Shown here: piece by piece, positions 14,473-20,097 of the stretch | How the letters are laid out: every line of letters begins with the position of its first letter | Position numbering within the stretch: the first letter of the stretch is position 1 | Source: a virus | IMG/VR virus record: IMGVR_UViG_3300045769_000015 | Location: 1 to 20,097 of that record | Reading direction: 5' to 3' (one strand) | DNA length: 20,097 nucleotides | Notes under the pieces: generated by a model | What the model was told of the DNA's origin: nothing | Databases searched by the model: none | Seen by the model: only the letters and a program-made list of their open reading frames with translations | Program-made: the position numbers and the translations under genes

Positions 14473-15057
14473 ATGAGCGGCACTGTCCGGGTCCGGGTGA
14501 TGCAGCAGGCAGGCGGCCCGCGGTACGACGGGCGGTCCTGGCCGGCGGCCGGGGAGGAATTCGACGTCCCCGCGTGGGAAGCCGACGAGATCACCCGCGC
14601 GGACCCGCACCAGTCCGTCCCGCTGGCCGCCCTGGTCCGCGGCGCCGACGGCGGCGGCCCGGAGATCAAGGACGGGCAGTGGACCGTTCCCGCCGCGGAC
14701 TCCGGCCCTGAAGAGAAGACCACCGAGGTCGCAGAGCCGCTGAAGGCCACCGTGAGCCCGGCAGGCGAGCCGAAGGCGCCGGCGCACGAGCACGAGCACG
14801 GTCCTGGACAGCACGTTCCCGCAGACCGGGACAACGATGAAGAGAAGGGCACCGAGGAGCCCCGGTCCGCCCGGACCGGCAGCCCGGCCGCGGTGACCAG
14901 CACGGTCGAGTCTCCCGTCGAGGCGCCTGCGTCTTCGGCGCCCAAGCAGGACTGGGTCGCCTACGCCGTCAGCCAGGGCGCCGACCCGCACGAAGCCGGG
15001 AGCATGACCAAGGCCGACCTGATGAGCCGTCACGGGGGCCGGCCCGGTTCTGAGTAA
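14473..15057 (+). CDS. Phage head-region protein with C-terminal LEM/SAP-like helix pair
   Basis: The N-terminal 50 residues (VRVRVMQQAGGPRYDGRSWP, then AWEADEITRADPHQSV) resemble a small domain common just after capsid genes in actinophages. A long acidic, Pro/His-rich linker follows (AHEHEHGPGQH). The last 30 residues, QDWVAYAVSQGADPHEAG then MTKADLMSRHG, match the short helix-turn-helix of the HeH/LEM or Rho-N-like type found at the end of phage head-tail proteins. ATG 14473 has AGAGG seven bases upstream. Its exact role is not established. In related phages such genes lie directly beside the capsid gene; here the glycan cassette stands between. Confidence 0.68.
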   Translation: MSGTVRVRVMQQAGGPRYDGRSWPAAGEEFDVPAWEADEITRADPHQSVPLAALVRGADGGGPEIKDGQWTVPAADSGPEEKTTEVAEPLKATVSPAGEPKAPAHEHEHGPGQHVPADRDNDEEKGTEEPRSARTGSPAAVTSTVESPVEAPASSAPKQDWVAYAVSQGADPHEAGSMTKADLMSRHGGRPGSE

Positions 15058-15210
15058 CTCCAGCCATGCCCAGGTGCGGCGCCGCTTGATGCTGCCGGCG
15101 TTCGGGATGCTCACCCGCACCGCCCGGCGATTTCCTTCCACGGTGTCTTCGCGGCGAGCAGCCGCCGGATCTCCCGGGACCTGATCTGCGGATCTGCCTC
15201 ACGGTGAGCG
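15058..15210 (-). pseudogene. Frameshifted helix-turn-helix remnant
   Basis: On the minus strand, one frame reads HREADPQIRSREIRRLLAAK then TPWKEIAGRCG and hits TGA at 15113-15111. Shifting by one base at that point continues with VSIPNAGSIKRRRTWAWLEL. Joined, the two parts make a textbook helix-turn-helix (KEIAGRCGVSIPNAGSIKRR), of the kind seen alone or at the C-terminus of phage HNH homing endonucleases. No complete frame, start or ribosome site exists, so this is a decayed gene or gene fragment. A third frame just upstream (MWGFWQFSRGRPERRRLRYG) may be another piece. It fills the 243-base gap between two + genes. Confidence 0.5.
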
Positions 15211-15300
15211 GGTCCCCGTACCGCAGCCGCCGCCTTTCCGGGCGCCCGCGAGAAAACTGCCAGAAGCCCCACATATCGACTTCAACTAGCACAAAAGGGG

Positions 15301-15591
15301 ATGAGTCCTATCATTCACGTCCAATGCGACTCGTGTGGCGCGTTCGCGATCACCGACAATCACGCTGACCCGGACAGCGAAGTCCGCTGCCGTTCCGGGG
15401 CGGATGACCCGGCAGGTTCGGTGGAGGGCAGCTGCTGCACCGCCGGCCACACCCACGAGGAGCACGCCGAGTACGCCCGCAGCACCCACGACGCGTCGTG
15501 CCGCACGATCACCATCACGATCATGCCGGGGCCGGGCGCTGTCCAGGTCGGCGGCGCCGCTGCCCAGCCGGCGTACGGCAGCCCCAACTAA
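15301..15591 (+). CDS. Small Cys/His-containing hypothetical protein, 96 aa
   Basis: The function is unknown. The N-terminus has CDSCGAFAITDNHADPDSEV followed by RCRSG and a CC pair in SVEGSCCTAGHTHEEHAEYA. That is compatible with a zinc-ribbon-like fold whose ligands would be Cys9, Cys12, Cys30 and Cys46/47. A His-rich helix follows, then a beta-like ITITIMPGPGAV and a Gly/Ala tail. ATG 15301 directly abuts the AAAAGGGG ribosome site (15293-15300), leaving no spacing; the in-frame ATC 15310 or ATT 15313 would have normal spacing. It lies between head-type and tail-type genes. Confidence 0.6.
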   Translation: MSPIIHVQCDSCGAFAITDNHADPDSEVRCRSGADDPAGSVEGSCCTAGHTHEEHAEYARSTHDASCRTITITIMPGPGAVQVGGAAAQPAYGSPN

Positions 15592-15610
15592 GGGAACAGG
15601 GGAAATTACG

Positions 15611-16102
15611 TTGTTGAAGAACTACCTGCGGCTCGCCAAGGCGTACGTGCTGTGGCGGGTCGCGTTCGCCGGGGCGATGACCGACAGCAACAGGGTCACC
15701 GCCATCCTGAACTCCATCATGAACGCGGCCGCCTCCACCTCCACCATGGTGTACCCCACGTCGTGGAAACTCCGGCTCATGACCACCAACGGCTCCAACA
15801 CCGCCAACGGCACCGAGGCGACCACCGCTAACTGCCCCGGGTACACGGCGCTCGGAACGGTCATGGCCGCGTGGTCCGCTGCGGCGAACACCGCCGCTAC
15901 GGTGTCCGGCCCGTCCGTGGCGATCTCGTGGACCGCGTCGGGAGCGTGGACAGCGATCGCCGGCATCGAGATCTGGGACACCGCCGCCACCCCGCTGCGA
16001 TGGTTCAACGGGGCGCTGTCCGGAGGCGCGGTCACCGTGAACAACCTGAACACCCTCCAGTTCGCGATCAACTCGATCTCGCTGAACGGGACGGCGTGGT
16101 AG
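15611..16102 (+). CDS. Probable phage tail-fibre or minor virion protein, 163 aa
   Basis: No gene starts with ATG here. TTG 15611 (or 15614) is preceded by AGGGGAAA at correct spacing. After a helical N-terminus (LRLAKAYVLWRVAFAGAMTD) the protein has the pattern of small beta-rich actinophage tail-fibre-like proteins: TSWKLRLMTTNGSNTANGTE, then YTALGTVMAAW, VAISWTASGAWTAIAGIEIW, and TPLRWFNGALSGGAVTVNN. It is similar in style to Gp80-like putative fibre proteins, a recognition by motif rhythm only. It lies just before the long fibre-like gene. The region between them holds a strong hairpin. Confidence 0.65.
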   Translation: MLKNYLRLAKAYVLWRVAFAGAMTDSNRVTAILNSIMNAAASTSTMVYPTSWKLRLMTTNGSNTANGTEATTANCPGYTALGTVMAAWSAAANTAATVSGPSVAISWTASGAWTAIAGIEIWDTAATPLRWFNGALSGGAVTVNNLNTLQFAINSISLNGTAW

Positions 16103-16113
16103 GAGGGTCCCAC

Positions 16114-16143
16114 GTGGCTCTCCCGGCTGACGGCATCGCCTGA
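16114..16143 (+). CDS. Possible nine-codon leader peptide
   Basis: GTG 16114 stands seven bases after AGGAGGG and encodes VALPADGIA before TGA 16141-16143. The stop lies within the 5' arm of a strong hairpin (16136-16180). The frame could be a leader peptide, or the first codons of a gene lost to deletion. It is too short for any confident call. Confidence 0.22.
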   Translation: MALPADGIA

Positions 16144-16180
16144 CCTCGCTCCCGCCGCAGGAGGGAGCAGGGTCAGGCGA
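16136..16180 (+). terminator. Strong two-part hairpin upstream of the fibre gene
   Basis: TCGCCTGACC (16136-16145) pairs perfectly with GGTCAGGCGA (16171-16180). After a two-base internal loop, GCTCCC (16148-16153) pairs with GGGAGC (16163-16168), closing a nine-base loop. Sixteen base pairs in all make this the strongest hairpin seen in the window. No T-tract follows. It would act on transcription from either side and may reduce or time expression of the fibre gene. Confidence 0.6.
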
Positions 16181-16283
16181 GCCGCCTGGTAAAGGGGGCT
16201 GAAGGGGCGGCGGCTAGGCCGCGGGGCGGCTCTGGCGGAGAAACGGGCTCGTGATCATCACCTGCTGGTAAGGGGGGATACCA

Positions 16284-19200
16284 GTGCCAGTTTCAGGTGC
16301 CGCGGCGCTGACCGGAACCGGTGCCCTGACCGCCGCCGGAACCCAGCAACCCGGCGCGGCGCTGGCCGGCGCCGGCACGCTGACCGCCACGACCAACATC
16401 ACGCCCGCCGCGGCGGCGCTGGCCGGTACCGGCGTGATGGGCTCACCGTCAGCTTTCACCGTCGTCACCGCCGGCGCCGCCCAGTCCACGGCCGGCAACG
16501 CGCAGTCGGTGAGCAACCCCGCGTGGAACGGGACCTCAACCCCGGCCGGGTCGCTGGTGCTGCTGTGGTGCGTCGCCAGCTCGGTCTCGGACACGTTCAC
16601 CTGCACCGGGTTCACTGCGGTCACCGCGACCAGCGGCGGCGCGAACGGCTCCGCGCAGCTGCTCTACCGCACCACCGACGGCACCGAAGGCGCGACGTTC
16701 GCGGTGACCGCCGCGGTGACCCACACCCTGAACGTCGCGGCCGCGGTCATCACCGGGCAGTTCAGTACCAGCCCGTTCGACCCTGCCCCCGTCAGCTCGG
16801 GTACGGTGAACGCCGCGACCGGGACCACCCTGCCCGCCGCCGGCCCCGTCACCACAAGACCCGGTGACCTGCTGGTCTGGTTCGGGTTCTCCCGGGTCCC
16901 GTCCGGCACCCCGGTCGCGATCACCCCGCCGGCCGGGTACACCACCGTCCTAGCCCAGGTCAACAGCACCACCACCGGCGCGAACCTCGGCGTCCTCATC
17001 GCCACCGCCGTCCAGCCGGCAGCCGGGACAACCGCCACCGCGGCCGGCAGCATGCCGTCGGCGAACGGCGGCGCGTTCCTGCTCGCCGTCGCAGCGGCCC
17101 CCGCCACCGCGGCGCTGTCCGGAACCGGCGTGTTCTACGGCTACGGCGAATGGACCCCGCCCGGCGCCGCGCACCTGTCCGGCACCGGCGTGATGAACCC
17201 CGTGCCCGGCACGTTCTGGATGACGAACTCCGCCTACATCACCGACCTGTACGGCGTCGACCCGGTCACCACCGGGGTTTACTTCAACACCCCCCTGTCC
17301 TTCTCGATCGGCACCAGCCAGTCGGCACCCGGCTCGCTGCCCAGCGGGTACACCACCACCCCGCTCCTGAAATACGTCGCGTACGGGCAGTTCCTCGCCG
17401 ACATCACCGGCGTCGCCCAGACCATCAGCGGCATCACGTACACCCCCGTCGCGATCAGCCCGCTGTACCACTGGCTGATGTACGACAACGAGGACTGGAA
17501 CCCGAACCCGCCGGCGCCGTATACCTCCGCCGTGGCGCAAGCCGAGATCGACGACCCGTGGACGTACATGGGGTTGTTCGTCGCCCTCGCGCACGCGAAC
17601 GGGTACCAGGTCATCTGCGCGCCTGGCCGGGACCTCGGCAACGACCCGACCTGCGTGAACCCGCCCCTCGCCGGCGAGGGGCTGGACGCCTGGTTCCTCC
17701 GCACGAACATCGCGGGGGCCGCCGCCGCCGCCGGCGCTGACATCGTGCACATCCAGACCCAGACCGACCAGGGCACCGGCGAATTCGCGTACCTGTACGC
17801 CACCGCCGCCGCGCAGGTCGCCGCCGCGGGGACCTCCGCGCAGGTTTCCGCCGGGGTGTCGACCACCACCCCCGTCGGGATCACGGCACCGGATATGGTG
17901 TGGTCGGCGTACTCCGTGTTCGCCCAGACCGGCGGGTTCTGGCTTAACGCCACCGCCGCGACCATCACCATGGCGGACCAGTTCCTGCTCTTGATGCTGC
18001 CCGGTGTCCCGTCCGTGTACGGGTACGGCATCGGGGCCCTGACCGCCGGCGGCCTCGTTCAGCAGCCCGCCGTGCCGCTGGCCGGGACCGGGACGCTGAC
18101 CGTCGCCGGGGCCCTCCAGGAACCCGCCGCGGCGCTGGCCGGGACCGGGACGCTGACCATCGCCGGGGCCCTCCAGGAACCCGCCGCGGCGCTGGCCGGG
18201 ACCGGGACGCTGACCATCGCCGGGGTCACCCAGCAGCCCGCCGCGGCGCTGGCCGGGACCGGGACCCTGGCAGCGGCTGCGCTCACGCGGGCCACGGTAG
18301 CCCTGGCGGGCACCGGGTCGGCCGTCACCGGTGTCGCCGGCGCCGAATCGGTCGCGCTCGCCGGGACCGGGACCCTGACCATCGCCGGGGTCACCCAGCT
18401 CCCCGCCGAGCCGCTGGCCGGGACCGGGACCCTGACCGTCGCCGGGGTCACCCAGCAGCCCGCCGCGGCGCTGGCCGGGACCGGGACGCTGACCGCCGCC
18501 GGGCGCCCCCCCGGCACCGCGGCGCTGGCCGGGACCGGGACCCTGGGCACGGCGGCGCTCACGCGGGCCACGGCGGCGCTGACCGGAACCGGGACCCTGG
18601 GCGCGACGGGCTGGGCGGTCACCTTCGCCGGCGCGGCGCTGACCGGAACCGGGTCGCTGGGCGCGGTGCCCGGCACGTTCTGGATGTCGAACACCACCTA
18701 CATCACCTCGCTGTACGGCGTCGACCCGGTCACGACCGGGATTTTCTTCAACAACCCGCTGTCCTTCGCGATCTCCACCAGCCAGACCACCCCCGGCACC
18801 ATGCCGTCGGGGTACACCACCACCCCGGTCCTGAAATACATCTCCTACGGGCAGTTCCTCGCCGACATCACCGGGATCGCCCAGACCATCTCCGGGATCA
18901 CCTACACCCCCGTCGCGATCAACGCGGTCTACCAGTGGCTGATGTACGACAACGAGCTCTGGTCCCCGAACCCGCCCACGGGATTCACCTCCGCCGCCGC
19001 GCAGGCCGAGATCGACGACCCGTGGACCTACATGGCCGACTTCGTCACCTTGGCGCACGCCCACGGATTCCAGGTCATCTGCACCCCCGCCCGGGACCTC
19101 GGCAACGACCCGACCAGCGTGATCCCGCTGAACAACGGCGAAAGCCTGGACGCCTGGTACGTGCGGGTGAACCTCGCCGGGACCGCCGCCGCAGCCGGCG

Positions 19201-20097
19201 CTGACGTCGTGCACATCCAGACTCAGGCCGACCAGGGCACCGCGGAGTTCGCGAGCTTCTGGGCCAGCACCTACGCCCAGGTCCGCGCGGCGGCCGGCGG
19301 GTCCTCCACCGTCATCTCCGCCGGGGTGTCGACCACCTCTCCGGGCGGGGTCACGGCCGCGCAGATGGCATCGTCGGCGCAGTCCGTGCTGAGCCAGGCC
19401 GAGGGGTTCTGGCTGAACGCGTCCACCGCCACCATCTCGGTGGCGGACGCGTTCCTGCTCGCGATGCTCGGCGTCGCGCCCGCCACCGCGGCGTTCGCCG
19501 GCACCGGGACGCTGGGCGCCGCCGCCGTCCAGCAGCCGGGCGCGGGCCTGTCCGGTTCGGGTGCCCTGACCGCCGCAGCCGTCCAGAAGCCCGCCGCCGC
19601 GCTGGCCGGCACCGGGACCATGACCGCCGGCGCCGGCCAGCTCCCCGCTGCGGCCCTGGGCGGCGCCGGCACGCTGACGGCGGCCGCCGTGCTGGCCGGG
19701 GCGGGGACCCTGACGGGGGCAGGGGCGCTCACCGCCGCGGTCACCTGGCCGTCCGCCGCTGCGCTCACCGGCACCGGGACCCTGGGCGCCGGGGTCACCT
19801 GGCCGTCCGCCGCTGCGCTCACCGGCACCGGGACGCTGGGCGCCGGGGCGACCCAGCAGCCCGCCGCGGCGCTGGCCGGGGCCGGGACCCTGGGCGCCGC
19901 CGCGACGGACATCATCGGCGGGTACAGCGGCAACTTCATCAGCGACCCGAACTTCTCAGACGGCACCACCGGACCGTGGGCCCCGGGCACCGCCGGGGCG
20001 TGCACCCTGGCCGCGTCGACGGCGCAGGCGCACAGCGGCGCCTACTCCCTCGCCCTGACCGCCGGGCTGAACGTCTCCACCCCGTACGCCGAGATCT
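16284..20097 (+). CDS. Very large repetitive tail-fibre/receptor-binding-like protein, 3'-truncated by the window edge
   Basis: GTG 16284, six bases after AAGGGGGG, opens a frame that stays open for 1271 codons to the window end. Residues 1-50 carry three copies of an ALAGTGTLT-type repeat. Residues about 52-285 form a beta-rich domain (SLVLLWCVASSVSDT, RPGDLLVWFGFSRVP). Residues 307-574 and 795-1067 are two copies of one domain, opening with GTFWM and LYGVDPVTTG and containing WLMYDNE, DDPWTYM, GYQVICAPGRDLGNDPT, DIVHIQTQTDQGT and GFWLNA. The alternating strand-helix rhythm and acidic residues suggest a TIM-barrel, glycoside-hydrolase-like fold (inference). Repeat arrays fill 575-794 and 1068-1210. 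From 1213 a carbohydrate-binding-module-like sandwich begins (FISDPNFSDGTTGPW, HSGAYSLALT). The likely role is host-surface contact or glycan digestion at the tail. Confidence 0.75.
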   Translation, partial: MPVSGAAALTGTGALTAAGTQQPGAALAGAGTLTATTNITPAAAALAGTGVMGSPSAFTVVTAGAAQSTAGNAQSVSNPAWNGTSTPAGSLVLLWCVASSVSDTFTCTGFTAVTATSGGANGSAQLLYRTTDGTEGATFAVTAAVTHTLNVAAAVITGQFSTSPFDPAPVSSGTVNAATGTTLPAAGPVTTRPGDLLVWFGFSRVPSGTPVAITPPAGYTTVLAQVNSTTTGANLGVLIATAVQPAAGTTATAAGSMPSANGGAFLLAVAAAPATAALSGTGVFYGYGEWTPPGAAHLSGTGVMNPVPGTFWMTNSAYITDLYGVDPVTTGVYFNTPLSFSIGTSQSAPGSLPSGYTTTPLLKYVAYGQFLADITGVAQTISGITYTPVAISPLYHWLMYDNEDWNPNPPAPYTSAVAQAEIDDPWTYMGLFVALAHANGYQVICAPGRDLGNDPTCVNPPLAGEGLDAWFLRTNIAGAAAAAGADIVHIQTQTDQGTGEFAYLYATAAAQVAAAGTSAQVSAGVSTTTPVGITAPDMVWSAYSVFAQTGGFWLNATAATITMADQFLLLMLPGVPSVYGYGIGALTAGGLVQQPAVPLAGTGTLTVAGALQEPAAALAGTGTLTIAGALQEPAAALAGTGTLTIAGVTQQPAAALAGTGTLAAAALTRATVALAGTGSAVTGVAGAESVALAGTGTLTIAGVTQLPAEPLAGTGTLTVAGVTQQPAAALAGTGTLTAAGRPPGTAALAGTGTLGTAALTRATAALTGTGTLGATGWAVTFAGAALTGTGSLGAVPGTFWMSNTTYITSLYGVDPVTTGIFFNNPLSFAISTSQTTPGTMPSGYTTTPVLKYISYGQFLADITGIAQTISGITYTPVAINAVYQWLMYDNELWSPNPPTGFTSAAAQAEIDDPWTYMADFVTLAHAHGFQVICTPARDLGNDPTSVIPLNNGESLDAWYVRVNLAGTAAAAGADVVHIQTQADQGTAEFASFWASTYAQVRAAAGGSSTVISAGVSTTSPGGVTAAQMASSAQSVLSQAEGFWLNASTATISVADAFLLAMLGVAPATAAFAGTGTLGAAAVQQPGAGLSGSGALTAAAVQKPAAALAGTGTMTAGAGQLPAAALGGAGTLTAAAVLAGAGTLTGAGALTAAVTWPSAAALTGTGTLGAGVTWPSAAALTGTGTLGAGATQQPAAALAGAGTLGAAATDIIGGYSGNFISDPNFSDGTTGPWAPGTAGACTLAASTAQAHSGAYSLALTAGLNVSTPYAEI
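17202..18003 (+). repeat. Duplicated barrel-like domain, copy 1
   Basis: This segment encodes residues 307-574 of the fibre-like protein and is homologous to 18666-19479. Shared landmarks in order are VPGTFWM, LYGVDPVTTG, QFLADITG, AQTISGITYTPVAI, WLMYDNE, AEIDDPWTYM, RDLGNDPT, GAD.VHIQTQ and GFWLNA. The copies differ at many scattered sites, so the duplication is not recent. Confidence 0.85.
18006..18665 (+). repeat. Array of about 11 degenerate 51-60-base repeats in the fibre gene
   Basis: The unit encodes about 17-20 residues of the form ALAGTGTLTIAGVTQQPA. Two neighbouring units near 18120-18235 are almost identical at the DNA level with a 57-base period. The array links the two barrel-like domains. 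At protein level the Leu, Gly and Thr spacing suggests stacked short beta turns forming a rod, an inference. Confidence 0.85.
18666..19479 (+). repeat. Duplicated barrel-like domain, copy 2
   Basis: This encodes residues 795-1067 and is the partner of 17202-18003. It keeps the YDNE, DDPWTYM, RDLGNDPT and VHIQTQ landmarks, so both copies retain the same conserved acidic positions. It is followed directly by the next repeat array. Confidence 0.85.
19480..19905 (+). repeat. Second array of about 8 degenerate repeats in the fibre gene
   Basis: Units again follow the ALAGTGTLGAA pattern with 18-19-residue periods and some shorter ones. Two adjacent units starting at 19740 and 19794 (54 bases apart, VTWPSAAALTGTGTLGAG) are nearly identical in DNA. 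The array joins the second barrel-like domain to the carbohydrate-binding-like segment. Confidence 0.82.

Noticed and set aside
18006-18665. Regular repeats that could suggest a CRISPR array
   Set aside because: The repeats are in frame, degenerate, not separated by unique spacers, and encode a continuous ALAGTGTLT protein pattern.
16950-19214. A 754-codon open frame on the minus strand across the fibre gene
   Set aside because: It is Gly/Arg/Pro noise produced by the antisense of a GC-rich repetitive gene. The + frame has the domain pattern and correct bias.
16284-20097. Diversity-generating retroelement target in the fibre gene
   Set aside because: No reverse transcriptase, template repeat or accessory gene is visible in the window, and the differences between repeats are not limited to adenine positions.
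1-20097. tRNA genes, integrase and attachment sites
   Set aside because: I looked for cloverleaf-like sequences and recombinase motifs by eye and saw none; a tRNA scan would be needed to be certain.

Overview
This window is a piece of a double-stranded DNA tailed phage or prophage from a high-GC host. The strongly GC-rich third codon positions, frequent GTG/TTG starts and actinophage-style small proteins point to an actinobacterial host. No integrase, repressor, tRNA or replication gene is visible, so free phage versus prophage and the exact host stay open. Almost every gene lies on the + strand with short gaps or 4-base overlaps, as in a late structural operon.

Layout: bases 1-1176 hold the C-terminal two-thirds of the terminase large subunit. 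Two small genes, a small membrane protein and a glycosyltransferase-like gene follow (1082-2785). Portal, prohead protease and HK97-fold major capsid protein come next (2886-7047), then a strong hairpin and four small probable virion proteins rich in Gly and Pro (7243-8650). From 8661 to 14153 the structural order is interrupted by a glycan cassette: a sugar C-methyltransferase, a GDP-mannose 4,6-dehydratase, two tiny genes, a GT-A-type glycosyltransferase and a GT-B-type glycosyltransferase. The last carries a 392-residue intein with a LAGLIDADG endonuclease. A lone minus-strand zinc-finger-like gene closes the cassette. The structural genes resume at 14473 with a LEM/SAP-tailed small protein, two more small proteins, a second strong hairpin, and a very long repetitive tail-fibre-like gene that runs off the window end.

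How the parts may fit: the head genes build and fill the capsid. The dehydratase and C-methyltransferase could together make a GDP-linked, methyl-branched 4-keto-6-deoxyhexose. The three glycosyltransferases could place this or host sugars on virion proteins or host surface glycans. This is inference. The fibre gene carries two copies of a barrel-like domain separated by arrays of an ALAGTGTLT-type repeat, and probably handles contact with the host surface.

Decayed material is visible on the minus strand at two places: a coding fragment without a start codon at 2620-2829 and a frameshifted helix-turn-helix remnant at 15058-15210. Both suggest small mobile or accessory genes have come and gone between the structural genes.
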